Origin: Prorocentrum cordatum | Taxonomy: Eukaryota; Sar; Dinophyceae; Prorocentrales; Prorocentraceae | Assembly (NCBI GenBank): GCA_963575745.1 | Contig: CAUYUJ010015504.1 | Location: forward strand, 1,854,454-1,918,453 | Direction of reading: 5' to 3' | Length of the DNA stretch: 64,000 bases | In this document: piece by piece, positions 32,725 through 43,330 of the stretch | Layout: each line of letters begins with the position of its first letter | Numbering within the stretch: position 1 is the stretch's first letter | The notes under the pieces: generated by a model | The model's input: only the letters and a program-made list of their open reading frames with translations | Database searches by the model: none | What the model was told of the DNA's origin: nothing | Position numbers and translations under genes: made by a program

Positions 32725-34600
32725 GGAGGAGGAGGAGGGGGACAAGGAGGAGGGGGGGACAGGAGCAGGAGGAGGAGGAAGAGGGGGAGGAAGGGGAGGA
32801 GGAGGAGAAGAACTTGAGGAGGAGGAGGAGGAGGAGGAAGAGGAACTAGAAGATGAGGAGGAGTAGAAACTAGAAGAGGGGAACGAGGAAGACGAGAAAG
32901 AACTAGAGGAGGAGGGGGGGAGGAGGAGGAGGAGAAGGAGGAGGAGGAGGAGGAGAAGAGGAGGAAGGAAGAGGAGGAGGAGGAGGAGGAGGAGGAGGAG
33001 AGGGAGGAGGGAGGAGGAAGACGAAGAGGAGGAAGAGGAGGAGGAGGAAGAGGAAGAGAAACCGGAGGAGGAGGAGGAGGAGGAACTGGAGGACAGAAGG
33101 AGGAGGAGGAGGAGGGAAAGTAACAGGAGGAGGAAGAGGAGGATGATGATGGTGAGGAGGGGGGGGATGAGGAGGGGGAACGGACAAGCAACTTGAGGAG
33201 GAGGATGAGAAGGAGGAAGAGGAGGAGACGGAAAAGGAGGAAGAGAAGGAGAATAATGAGGAGGACGAGGGAGGGAGGGAGGGAGAAGGAGGAGGAGGAA
33301 GAGGAGGAGGAGGAGGAGGAAGAGGAGGAAGAGGAAGAGAGGAGGAAGAGGATGAGGATGATGAGGAGATGATGATGATGATGAGGAGGAGGAGGAGATG
33401 GAGGAGGAGGAGGAGGAGGAGGGGGAGGAGGGGCAGACGGAGGAATAATAACTTGAGGACGAGGAGCAGGAGGAAGAGGAGGAGGAGGAGGAAGACGGGG
33501 AGGACGAGGAGGAAGGTAGGGGGAGAAGATGGACGAATAACAACTCGAGGAGGAGGACAACCAGCAGCAGGAGGAGGAGGGGGGGGGGATAAGGAGGAGG
33601 GACTGGAGGAGGAGGAAGACGAGATGGAGGAGGAAGAGGAGACAGAAGAGGATGAAGAAGTGGAGGGGGACGATGAGGCGGAGGAGGAGCTAGAGGAGGA
33701 GAGGGAGGAGGAAGAGGAGGTGAAACTAGAGACGGGGGATGAACGACTAGAGAAGGGGAAGATGAGGAGGAGAAGCAAGATGAGGTGGAGGAGAAGGAGG
33801 AGGAGGAGGAGGAGGAGGAGGAGGAGGAGGAGGAGAGGCGGAGGAGGAGAAACTGGAGGAGAAGGAGGAGGAACTAGAAGAGTGGGAGGAAAAACTAGAG
33901 GAGGAGAGGGAGGAGGAGGAGGAGGAGGCGGAGGAGGAGGAGGAGGAATAGCTACAGGAGGAGGAGGAGGAGGAGGAGGAGAAGGAGGAGGCGGAGGAAC
34001 AGGAGGAGGAGGAAGTGGATGATGAGGAGGAGGATGAAGAGAAACTAGAGGAGGGGGGAGGAATAGCTAGAGGATGAGGGGGGGGGAAGGAGGAGGAGGA
34101 GGAGGGGAGGAGGAGGAGGAAGAGGAGGAGGAGGAGGAGGAGGAGGAGGATGACGAGGAGGTGGGAGGAGGAGGAGGAAGGGGAGAGGGGAGGAGGGAGG
34201 AGGAGGAGGAGGAGGAGGAGGAGGAGGAGGAGGAGGAGGAGGGGAAGAGAGGAGGAGGAGGAGGAGGAGGAGGAGGGACGAGGAGGAGGAGGACGATGAG
34301 GAGGAGGAGGAGGTGGAGGAGAAACTCAGAGGAGGAAGAGCAGGAGGAGGAGAAACTCGAGGAGGAGAAGGATGCCGTAAAGAAGGAGGAGGAGGACGAA
34401 CGGGAGGAGGAGGAGGAAGAGGAGGAGGACGAGGACGTGGAACAGGAGGATGAGGAGGAGGAGGAGGAAGAGAAACTAGAGGAGGGGGAGGAATAACTAG
34501 AGGAGAAGAAAGAGGAGGAGAAGGAGGAAGAGGAGGACGGGGGGGCAGGAGGAGGAGGAGAAGGAGGAGGAGAAGGACGAGGATGAGGACCCCGATGCTG
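32610..34600 (+). repeat. 2-kb (GGA)n/(GAG)n purine microsatellite
   Basis: Nearly uninterrupted purine strand: GGAGGAGGA with AAG, AAC and GAT variants. Poly-Glu and poly-Ser/Pro frames are artefacts. On the minus strand it is a TCC tract immediately 3' of LINE-C, so it could have grown from that element's tail. Confidence 0.97.
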
Positions 34601-34629
34601 ACCAGCGGTCGTTGCAAAAAGGGCCGAAG

Positions 34630-34647
34630 CCCGCTCCTTAGAGCGGG
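34630..34647 (-). repeat. LINE-C 3' stem-loop overlapping the stop codon
   Basis: CCCGCTC, loop CTTA, GAGCGGG: a perfect 7-bp stem. The stop codon of the C-terminal LINE frame (at 34638-34640) lies in the loop. Stem-loops at the 3' end of LINE RNA are often the RT recognition signal. Confidence 0.6.
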
Positions 34648-35066
34648 GCGCTGCAAAACTCCACAGGTAACCTTTTCACGACTTTATCGAGCGAGGTTTT
34701 CCCTGCTCCTGTGGTGGGGGCACACTCCTTCTTGAAGTTTTGACAACTGCGGACGGCGTATGCGCCGCAAGATTCACACATGAACGTGCCTCTACCCGCG
34801 ACTACCTTCTGGTGGGACTCATGGACGTAAGAAGCACCTATGAAAGCTCGCCCGACCGCGCGGACACCAAAGACCGACATCGAGCCGCTCCAGGGACCCG
34901 CAGGAGAGCACTCAGAAGACCGGACGGCTTGCGCAGGCCTGTTACTGCACGGATTTACTGAAACAACCGAAAGGCACCGAGAATAACAGCGCAGATTCCC
35001 TTCACAAGACTGCAACTCATGGGCGCTCTCTGTCTTTAAACGTGCGAACTTCTTCCCAAGGGCCAA
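34638..35066 (-). pseudogene. LINE-C C-terminal zinc-motif region
   Basis: The segment HESHQKVVAGRGTFMCESCG followed by AYAVRSCQNFKKECAP carries the H-x2-H, about 12 residues, C-x2-C-G-A-Y pattern seen at the C-terminus of this dinoflagellate LINE family. LINE-B has a similar ending (CIMCG). Confidence 0.75.
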
Positions 35067-35187
35067 CCCAGTCGCAGCCTTGCTGGCGCGCGACTTCCGC
35101 GTGGATCTCTCGCCGTTGGGTCGTCAGGCTCTCGACGGTTCCCGTCGGGCGCCAGGACCTACTCAGGACAACCTCGGTGGCTCGAAT

Positions 35188-35986
35188 TCAAACGTTCCTA
35201 GTGAGGGCCAAGTTCATCCGAACGGCCTCCATAAGGCCTGGCTCAACATGGATTCTCTTGGCCGCTGCATCAGCCAATGCGTCCGCGAAATCGTTGCCTA
35301 CAAAAGCGAGAACCGGCGTGCGCTCCAAAGCCGCCCTTTCAAGGCTCGTGTGGGGCTCGATTTTGATCACACTGACCTCCCTGTTGTTCAAGACTGTTTG
35401 AACCCTAAGCCAATCATCTATATATATATTGCTCTGGCAAATGGTTGTTCACGATTTTGGGGGCATTCAGCGACACGTACGTGAAGTCCGTGACGTAAAT
35501 AAAAAGCGGGCCTTCTGGGGCCCCCCCTAAGAACTTCAGAAAGGCCAGCAATTCGCCGTAGTTGATGGTCTGGGCGCCCCAGACTGCACCTGCCGACTGT
35601 CTAGCCAGCTCGAGTTCGGGCGACGGCTTCGCGAGGGAAAAGTGGTAGAACACAACAAAAGACCACGCAAATCGGCGGAACGAACTGGACAATGCGTGCT
35701 CTCGACCTGAAGTTTCTCCAGCGCCCGCAAGAAATCCTACTTCACTCGGCCACAGACCGTGGCAAACAATCTCGGCGACCTGCTCCTGTGGCGGATCTGG
35801 CACGTCGATCCAACTCGTCGGGGTTAGACCTCGGAGCCATGCAGCGGGATGGGCCCCGCGCTGCGCGGAAGCACGCGGCGACAAGCAATTCGAAGCCTTC
35901 GTTGCCACCGCCTCTTCGTTGCACCTGCACCCCCGAACTCTATGGAAAAGAAAGCCCTCCTCTTCTCCACATCGTTCACAAAGCAC
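35188..35986 (-). pseudogene. LINE-C zinc knuckle and RNase H domain
   Basis: 35986-35414 begins LCERCGEEEGFLFHRVRGCR, a C-x2-C...H...C knuckle, and continues into RNase H sequence: GAQTINYGELLAFLKFLGGA with the conserved Glu, then LFIYVTDFTYVSLNAP with the active-site Asp. After a frameshift, 35391-35188 supplies the last motif, FVGNDFADALADAAAKR. The order matches RNase H of plant- and protist-type LINEs. Confidence 0.8.
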
Positions 35987-36191
35987 GGTCAGTTCTTGTG
36001 GCTTACAAACCTCGGCGACGCGACGCCATGGCCATTGCCCTCCTGAAACAGTCCACTGGATCTTCCGAGCTCTTCTAGCGGCAGCCAGCCCCCGCCGAAC
36101 ATCATCGAGATAATCCTCTCCTTCTACATCCTCTCACTCGTAATGTTTCGCGGCTATCCTCTATATCCCCCTCCGAAAATTAGCAGCTAAC

Positions 36192-36425
36192 TCATCCTTC
36201 AAATCGGACACCTCGTACCATAACAACTTCGCAGGCTCGAAATCGTTCTCGCTGGTCTGAAACCCAGTCCCAAGGGCCTTCGGGGTGCCGCTCGAGGTCC
36301 AGGAGGGTGTTGATTATGGCCCGTGCGGGCCCCGTTGCTTTTTCTCCATGTCTGTTCTGGCTTGCTGCGCGCTCGCTGTACATGAACTGACCAGTCGCGA
36401 AGCACTCCAGATCAATCTCTAGCAC
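36192..36425 (-). pseudogene. LINE-C thumb/connection segment
   Basis: The frame includes IINTLLDLERHPEGPWDWVS. The equivalent stretch in LINE-D reads IATLLDLDIYPVGPWGWILP, so this is a conserved post-thumb block of the family. Confidence 0.7.
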
Positions 36426-36696
36426 CTGCTGTGATGACCGTCATCCACGAGTCGACCATCCTCCACTCCCGGGCAATATCTGGGCCCTTGTTGCCCAACT
36501 CTGTCTGCAGCAGGGAGTCTGGGCACCTGCCTCGAACGGACGGCTCAAGAGCGCGGGCGATATCTCGCCTCCATGCCAAGACTGAAGATGAGGACTGTGT
36601 GCGCGCACAGCGGCATCATACTGGACTTTGACCATGCTAACTAATTGCACGACACATCGTGCTGCCATTCGTCGTCGTCGCCCTGCCGCCAGGAAA

Positions 36697-37654
36697 TTAC
36701 TTCTGCGACCAACCTGGAGCCAGGCGGCTTTGACGGGCGGCGGCCTTCGGTCGGGCTCTCATGCCAGCGCCTCGATCCGCACCTAAGTCGACGGCTTTCT
36801 TCGCGACAATGTTTTTTATGTCATGCAGGGCCATCTTCTGGGCCACTTCCCCGGCAACCATCGGGTCGCTGATGATTGCTTTGGACTTGGGGGCGAGCAG
36901 AGCCTGCCAAGGGGGGTGCCTGCTGCGATTGCCTGAGTGACGAATTTGACGGACCCGTAGGAGCTTGTGCGTGATGTCATCAAACCAAGACGACGTGTAG
37001 ACTGCTGGTGTGTACTGGTTGCACACGTACTCCAGGATGGAGTGGATGTGGAACTTCCAGAAATCCAGGCCTCTGCGGGCCCCTGCTATGATGCTCCTGT
37101 AGGCCTGCACGGGCTCCGGGAAGCTCCGGCGCCCCCTGCGCATCGCGCGAGCGAGGTGCGCGAGCCCCTCGAGTAACATGATCTGGGCCGGAAAATTATT
37201 GGCGAGGCCTTGCTCGGAAAATCTGCCAAACTCGAGTGCGTCGTAAAATCCATCGGTGCCCCAGAACATCGATGCCGAGATGGCGCGCCCAGGTCGCGCC
37301 CCTGCGACTTCACCCATGAGAGCTCGAAGGAGCCCGACTCGTAGGCAAGAAGACCCTCCAATTGCCATATCCCATTTCCCTGCGACCTGGTCAACCAATT
37401 CTGTTGCATAGCATGCGTGCGCAGCACTCCACGGCCTGATCGGGTCAGGGCTGACGCCGATCGAGCGGTCGACGTCGGGGGCCCTTGCGCAACAAGGCAA
37501 TCAGCACCGAGTGCATCTGCCACGGCCATGTGCCTTCGAGTTCGCAGCTGTTGAGGAAGCGGGCCAGGTCCTCGATGCCCCTCGGAGGGAGGTACTTGCA
37601 CGCGCCGCCAATATGCTCGATGCCCGCGGCCTTCTTGGAATTGATGTGGTCCAC
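36697..37654 (-). pseudogene. LINE-C reverse transcriptase domain
   Basis: Two overlapping frames. 37654-37445 has KKAAGIEHIGGACKYLPPRG, then GTWPWQMHSVLIALLRKG (RT motifs 0-2). 37500-36697 has GTDGFYDALEFGR (motif A with catalytic Asp), PVQAYRSIIAGAR (motif B) and SSWFDDITHKLL (motif C, FDD for YxDD), then the KSKAIISDP thumb start. Catalytic aspartates are retained, so decay is mainly by frameshift. Confidence 0.82.
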
Positions 37655-37774
37655 TGCCTCCTGAGCTTGCTCTGTAGCCGGCGTGGCGGTAGTGGCTATT
37701 CACGTGCTCGTTGATACGGTTCGCGCAGTTGGTGGTGCACCTTCGTGGCATTGCGGCATGGCGATGTCGATTTG

Positions 37775-39146
37775 TCAGACCATGGTGCTCTCTTGGTCCG
37801 CAGTATCTCGTTGTAGTTGTAGAGGGCTGCTGGTGTCGACGGTGAGCTCGTTCGCGACCCTGGCCTTCGGTTTGACGAACAGGCGCAATTTGCCCGCGCT
37901 GCGGCGCAGATTAGTGGCGACCCAGTCACGGAAGGCGCTGTAGTTCTTGGCTGCTGCCTTCCGTTCTGAGTTATTGACGATGATGTCTATGCTGTCTGAC
38001 GCGGTCTTCGCGGCTCGGGCACGTCGGTTGCGTGCGCTCAGCAAACTCGTGGCCCAATGGACTCGTTCTTGACCCGCGACTGCTCCCAAGCCTTGCGCGG
38101 GCATGCTGGCTGCGGCATGTAGAAATCGCTGCACAAGGAAATCCCGGCGGGCGCGAGAGCACCCTCCGCTGGGGACTGGTTGCGGGCGCGGACGTGCTCG
38201 GAGGGCTCCGGGTTCTCGGTTTGCCGCGTGGACGTCGGTAAACTCGTGGAGCCAGCTATGCATGCGCATCCACCACCTGAAAGCAAAATCAACGTGACTT
38301 CGCGCATGCCCATTGTCAGCAACTATAATGATAAAACAAGCGCGCCTCTCCTGGCCCGCAGAATTGCCATTGCACCAACTTCGGTAGATCAAGGACTCTG
38401 CATCGGTAAAACTACAAGCAGGGTGACACATGATCGAAGGTGCGAACCCAGCGCGCAGCCGCAGCTGCAGCGCAAGGATACGAAAGTGAATTCGAGATCC
38501 AGGATGGAGGCGTGGCCCATACGCTCTTGGATGCCATGTTGTTGCTGATCTCGCTCCACAGGTGGTCGAGCTGGTTCGTGCCCCACGGGGCGAAGGAGTC
38601 GACTTGGCAATGCTGCTCCTCGGTGAGTGTCTCAAGGTGGTCCTGTCGCGCTGCGTCTTGCCAAATATGATCCAGCACGTTCAAGTCGTACTCGTAGGAC
38701 TCTTTGATCAGGTACTGTTTGGCCTGCCCAGGAAAAATGGCGTTGACGTGCTGGGCGCGCGTAGCCCCTGGGTTCATGACCTCGTTCTCTGGCTCGACGT
38801 TCATGGCCTCTGGCGACGCGGGCAGCGCGAAAGTCGACCCATTCTCGCGGCATAGGATCGCGAACACATGTGTCTCGTCATCCATAGTGCTGGAAGTGAG
38901 TCTTCTCGAGATCTGCATAGAAGAATATGTATGTAAAATCGAGATTGGCGTCATCTGGGCTCGCGATGCAGTTCTCTCTGTTGAACGTGGCGCGGTGATG
39001 AGGTCGCATGCGCGCTCCTGGAACAGAGACTTAGCCTTGGCGCCCCACAGCGAGAGATTGTGAAGAACCACGGTGCGCGGGGCCTCGGTGAAGTTGTCGT
39101 TATTGTCCTTCTTGGCGCAGCGCAGGCGGATGGCGTCGCGGTCCAA
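37775..39146 (-). pseudogene. LINE-C endonuclease remnant and linker
   Basis: 39146-38412 starts with VVLHNLSLWGAKAKSLFQER, typical of the N-terminal strand and helix of LINE APE endonucleases, but the following Q-E and G-D-F-N boxes are not recognisable, so the domain is heavily degraded or partly deleted. 38635-37775 ends in NYSAFRDWVATNLRRSAGKL, the linker form that precedes RT in this family. Confidence 0.55.
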
Positions 39147-39167
39147 ACCCGCGACTTGGCATTCTGC

Positions 39168-40450
39168 TTAGTCTGCTCGAAACCGGTGGCGACGGAAGAG
39201 CGCGCTTCCTGGGGAGACGTTCCACGACGTCCTTAGCGGGCGCCGTCGGAGGACTCGAAGCACTCGCCGCGGTAGCTGCGCCTTGAGTGCCCATCTCCTC
39301 GCCCTTATCGCCTGCTTCTGCTGGGACAGAAACTGGCTCTGCAGCAGGAGGTTCTGACGCTGCTCCAGGGCGTCCTCCTGATTCGACTCTTCGACGTTTG
39401 CTGGCCATGCGGATGCGGAACTGCTCGAGCTCCTGCCTGCGAAATGCCATTCGCAGACGGACCCGCAGTCTGGACAATGAGCGCTTTGATGCATTCCGCG
39501 GGGCCCTCCTGGAAGTTCGCCCACTGCTCGACCTCGGCACTGGAGAGTTCGAGCTCGTCGCAACGCAAAAAGGTCACCGTCTTCGAAGTGGAGAGGCCCC
39601 TCCAACGCGGTTTCGTCGGAGTGGGTCTGGAGGAGAGCAGACAAGTCCATGGCGCCTTCTGCTTGCAACTGCGGTTTGGACTCCCCCAGGACTGTCTGCT
39701 CTTCGTGTAGCCCCTTGTGGTGTTCGGACTCGGCTGTGGCAGCGTCGATGGCCAAGCGCTGGGCGTTGGCCATAGCCTGGCCCAACCACTCCTGACAAGC
39801 ATGCTCATGCTGAACAGCTCGCTGTAGTGCTTCTTTGGCTTTGCGGGCAGCCACGCTCGATCCCTGAAGTCGTTGCTCTCGAAGCAGAACTGGGCGCACT
39901 GGTACTTCTTTCGGGGCCTGAGCTTCGGTGACAAAAAGCCTTGATACGGGCCTTTGCCTCTGGAACGCGCTTCCCCAAACACTGTAGGATCTGCTCCAGG
40001 GCGGGGGCGAACGGCGAGCTCGGGTCCTGGAAGTTGTGCGTTGTAGCATTCGCTGTCCAAGTTCCTGGCGGTCCTGATGCGACAGGCCTGGCAGGTGTTG
40101 TAGAAGACTCTTTACTGCGCGTCCACCACGGACGAGTACTAGCACGTGCCCTAGATCCCTGCGGGCGAGGTGGTGCTGCGGGCGCGGGTTGCAGATGTCC
40201 TCCACACTTCCAGCGTATCGTACGATAGCGGAAATTCCATGGGTAATGACAAGTAAAGCAGGCAATGTGGCTCGCCCTTCAGCTGACGAAACTTCTTGCC
40301 GCCATGGGAGAAACTTGCCATGGGATGTTCCTGCAAGAGCTCACCGATGTAGGACAAACATGCCCTCAGCAGCGCGCGGCTCGACTGAGGTGGCCTGAAG
40401 GAAACATTGGCAAGCTGGCCGCGGACTAGCGGTATCCACTTTGTTCCCAA
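39168..40450 (-). pseudogene. LINE-C ORF1-like region
   Basis: Two frames cover the 5' 1.3 kb. Directly after the spliced leader an ATG (40463) opens a 40-codon frame. The longer frames that follow contain a helical, coiled-coil-like segment (KAKEALQRAVQHEHACQEWL, then Ala/Glu-rich) and a Gln-rich stretch RQNLLLQSQFLSQQKQA. Coiled coils are usual for LINE ORF1 proteins. No RRM or W-x-C zinc finger was found here, unlike LINE-A and LINE-B. Confidence 0.5.
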
Positions 40451-40463
40451 GAGAAACTTTCAT

Positions 40464-40485
40464 CTTGAGCCAACATGGCTACGGA
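40464..40485 (-). other. Spliced-leader copy at the 5' terminus of LINE-C
   Basis: The 22 bases begin TCCGTAGCCATG and end TTGGCTCAAG on the minus strand; one mismatch (G for T) to the DinoSL consensus. An ATG follows immediately. It is not followed by a splice donor. Confidence 0.88.
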
Positions 40486-40499
40486 AGGACGATGTGGAG

Positions 40500-40630
40500 G
40501 AGGACGAGGGGGAAGATAAATAGGAGGAATAGGAGGAGGAGGAGGAAGAGGAGGAGGAGGAGAAGGACGAGGAGGAGGAGGACGAGGAGGAGGAAGAGGA
40601 GGAGGAGGAGGATCAGGAGGAGGAGGACTT
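40500..40630 (+). repeat. (GGA)n microsatellite
   Basis: GGAGGAGGAAGAGGA triplets just upstream of the LINE-C 5' end, followed by GC-rich sequence with (GCGCTCGGGCTC)n near 40830-40860. Confidence 0.95.
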
Positions 40631-41275
40631 GGAGGCCCAGAAGAACTGGGAGGCCCAGAGGAAGCCTCAAAGCACCGGCCCCATGCCTCCCGGGGGCCCC
40701 GTGGCAAGCCCGCGCCGTGGGCCTGGGCGGGCGCCGAGGCCGAGGCCGAGGGCGGCCGCCACCCCGCCCGGGACCAGGCGGGAAAGCGCGCGCAGCCTCG
40801 ACCAGCCGCAGGGCTCTCGCTCGCGCCCGCGCTCGGGCTCGCGCTCGGGCTCGCGCTCACGCCGGGGCCTGAGCGGCCCCCCCCTCCGCTCACGCAGCAC
40901 CAGGCCCCCGAGACAGCCCTGGGCCACCGAGCAGGCCGCCCGGAGGCACCAAGGGCAGCGCGGGCCTCGCGAGGCCAAATCCGACTAACGATCAAGCCAC
41001 TGTTGGCACTCACGGCAGCAGCTATAGCACTGCCGTAGTATCCGCATCAGTGCTGCTCTCTGTGGCACAGCAAAAACAGCATGCGTGCGGAGCGCAAGAC
41101 GGCGCCGCGCCCCTCTGGCGCTCTCGACGTCTGGCCGAGATCCGTGCGCCAACCCCGAGCACCCCGGGAAACGGTCGACGTCCGCGCTGGGTCTCATCTG
41201 CGCGATGGTGGAAAGAGCCCGAGCGTGAGGGGGAACAATCAGTAGAGGAAGTAGAGGAACGATCAGTAGAGGAAG
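40631..41275. other. No gene recognised
   Basis: GC-rich, with a CGCTCGGGCTCGCG micro-repeat. No motif-bearing frame. Confidence 0.5.
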
Positions 41276-41390
41276 GTCAATATCCTCCTCCTCCTCCTCC
41301 TCCTCCTCCAATTATTCCTCCCCCTCCTCTAGTTTCTCCTCCTCTTCCTCCTCCTCCTCCTCCTCCTCCTCTTTCTCCTCCGCCATCCTT
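41276..41390. repeat. (CTC)n microsatellite
   Basis: CTCCTCCTCC runs on the plus strand. Confidence 0.95.
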
Positions 41391-41429
41391 CGGTGGCGGG
41401 CGAAGGGGGGAAGTGAGAAGGAAAAGGCC

Positions 41430-41560
41430 TTTTCAGAAGTTTCGGAAGCCCCCTGGCGCCTTCTGAGAAGCTCTCCGCGTCTTCGGGAAAGGCCCAGAAA
41501 ACTTCTCGGAAGGCCCGGGGACTTCCTAGTCTTCTAAGAAGGCCTTGACTTTCGACGGCG
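41430..41560. repeat. CCTTCTxAGAAGGCC degenerate inverted repeats
   Basis: TTCTCGGAAGGCC, CTTCTAAGAAGGCC and CTTCTGAGAAGC words. Related sequence makes up the hairpin at 44711-44815 and occurs at 48950-49060. Confidence 0.6.
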
Positions 41561-41602
41561 CGCGGATTTCTTAGATCTGCGCTGGACCCCCCTCCTTGGC
41601 GT
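41561..41602. repeat. Cloverleaf element, left-arm fragment
   Basis: CGCGCGGATTTCTTAGATCT, then GCGCTGGACCCCCCTCC; joined directly to the TIR element that follows. Confidence 0.7.
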
Positions 41603-41687
41603 TAGGTCGGACATGTCCTCCGACAGGCGGATTCTGGGCGAAACCTGAAGAATCGTCACACAAATATCCATACATAGTCCGACCTAG
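41602..41687. mobile_element. Introner-like TIR element, copy 2
   Basis: The 86-bp element begins TTAGGTCGGACATGTCC and ends GTCCGACCTAG. The minus-strand end reads CTAG/GTCGGAC, so an AG-GT splice-donor context is built into the terminal repeat. The interior shares ACAGGCGGATTCT with the copy that constitutes the intron at 44317-44415. Confidence 0.8.
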
Positions 41688-41780
41688 CAGAAGCGCCGTC
41701 CCCTGAGCATTTTTTGACTGCTTTTGAACAGTATTCCTCCGGGAGAGGGACGCGCCCTGCCCGACCCGAGCACAGAAAAG
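41688..41780 (-). pseudogene. Partial duplicate of the PAN-exon 3' end
   Basis: The minus-strand frame reads RVPLPEEYCSKAVKKCSGDG just before the TIR element. The genuine exon 2 of the gene at 44.4 kb reads NVPLHEECSNIVKQSSGDV at the same place. The exon end and the adjacent intronic element were therefore duplicated together. Cloverleaf-element fragments flank it on both sides. Confidence 0.7.
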
Positions 41781-41795
41781 CGTAGCCTCTCGACG

Positions 41796-41890
41796 GCCCG
41801 CGCGGATTGCTCAAGAACCCGCGCTGGGCCCCCCCCCCCCGGCGCGCGCAGCCCGCCGGGGGGCGGCGCGGCGGAGGCGCCTCCCCTCGG
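41796..41890. repeat. Cloverleaf element, degraded copy
   Basis: CCGCGCGGATTGCTCAAGAA, then CCCGCGCTGGGCCCCCC and a GGCGGCGCGGCGGAGGCGCC hairpin remnant. Confidence 0.65.
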
Positions 41891-42690
41891 GGGGAGGCCA
41901 GCGCAGGCCGAACAGCGGCATGGCGACAGGCCCCGAGGGCGAGACTGCACGCTCCGGGGCGGGGCGCACCCACCAGCGAGGAGGGGGCGATCAGGTGTGC
42001 CAAGGCACTGTGATAAAACAACTGGGTGGTAAAACAGCTTGTGTGATGAAGCACGTGCTTTGTTTATAACCACACTTGTGCTTTTCTCACAGTTCTCTTC
42101 AGCACAGCTCTTTCATGGCACTTGTTCGGGGGACGATGCATCTCCCCCTGTACGCCGCCCCCGGGCGACCCCGACGCCGCCTACGCCGCCCCCAGACGAC
42201 CCCGCATCCCCTCCGGGGAGCCAGCAGAGGCCCAAAAACTGGCGGGGTCCCCCCATCGGCGAGGAATGGGCGAAAGGGGGTCGATGCTGATGTTGCTCCC
42301 ACCGTGCTTGAGGACCACATCCTAGAAATACTCTCGAGCACCCAGAACAGTATCGAAGCAGTGTCGAACGAGTATCGACTGCCAGGGCCCGACACGTGAC
42401 CAGCCTCCAATTTCGGTACGTTCTTGGTGCTCGCGACATTCTTTCTGGTGAGTAGGTTGGAACATCATAAGTCGATGCATCCCCCCTGGTCCTATCCAAT
42501 CCTACACCGCCCCCAGACGATCCCAACGCCGCCCCCGCCGCCCTCAGACGACCCGGGACGACCCACCGTCCCCTTCCGCCGGGCAGCACAGCCTGCCAGG
42601 AACCAGCCTGGCGGCGTGTAGGGCTTCAGCTCACTCCTGGCTCGGCCTCCTGTCGGTCAGTCCTGACTGGAAGAAAAAAAACGCCATACA
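41891..42690. other. No gene recognised
   Basis: Two related stretches (42130-42230 and 42490-42570) share CGACGCCGCCCCC(G/A)GACGACC. In the gene model this lies in the large intron 3. Confidence 0.5.
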
Positions 42691-42806
42691 CATAAAAACT
42701 TTTGAACCGCCCTCCCTGGCGGGCGGAGCGCGCCAGGGGCGGCGCCGGAGGCGCCGCCGCGGGTGCCCAGCGCGGATCCAAGAAATCCGCGCGGAGCGCA
42801 CAAAAC
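42691..42806. repeat. Cloverleaf inverted-repeat element, copy with deleted left arm
   Basis: Left terminus CATAAAAACT matches copy 46332-46466, but most of the left stem is missing. Both inner hairpins (CCCTGGCGGGC-GGA-GCGCGCCAGGG and GGCGGCGCC-GGA-GGCGCCGCC) and the right stem GATCCAAGAAATCCGCGCGG are intact. Confidence 0.8.
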
Positions 42807-43330
42807 GTGCATGTTGTTTTCTCTTCTTTCGTTAATTCGAGCTTCACGCAGCCCGCTTAGCTTCGACCGGAAGAGGTGCGCTCTCGACCCGCGAATCAAA
42901 ACATCTTGTTTCTCTTCTTCGACTGACAGCACCCCAGAGTACCATTGAAACAAATCGACCTGCCCGCCAGCTCCCACACCTGTTTGCTGTCTTGTCGCCG
43001 GCCCACCTCGCCCTCGGGGGTGGGCCCCCCTGTGGTCCAGGGGCGCCCCGAGGCCCTGCTCCGAGGGGCTCCCAGCTTCGCGCTCCCGCGCCGCGCGAAG
43101 CGCGAATGACTTCGCGCTCTCGCGCCGCCTCCCCGGGGGGGAGGAATCGGAGCCGAGCCGCGAAGCGCGGACAACTTCGCGCCCTCGAGGGCGCCCTGGC
43201 AGATCTGCCCAGGACCAAGCCGCCGCAGACCGATGCCCGGCGGTGAGAAGCATGCCGCAGCGGTGCAAGACGGCGCCGAGATGAAGCAAACCCGAAGCCA
43301 GCTCAAACGTAGTTCAAGACGAGCAGAAGA
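42807..43330. other. No gene recognised
   Basis: GC-rich sequence containing CTTCGCGCxCTCGCGCCG words. Presumed intronic in the gene model. Confidence 0.4.

Larger units (their letters stand above)
34600..40485 (-). mobile_element. LINE-C: near-full-length decayed LINE with spliced leader at its 5' end
   Basis: A 5.9-kb element on the minus strand, starting with a 21/22 DinoSL copy at 40485. In order it has ORF1-like sequence (40450-39168), an endonuclease-like start (39146), a linker (38200-37775), RT (37654-36697), thumb (36425-36192), CxxC zinc knuckle plus RNase H (35986-35188), and a terminal H-x2-H...C-x2-C motif (about 34860-34750). It ends in a stem-loop then a TCC microsatellite. 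At least five frame changes show that it no longer codes. It sits between exon 3 and the candidate exon 4 of the glycosyltransferase gene, on the same strand. Confidence 0.85.

Noticed and set aside
32514-34656. Glu-rich and Ser/Pro-rich open frames over 200-340 codons
   Set aside because: Artefacts of the GGA microsatellite; simultaneous open frames in several registers.
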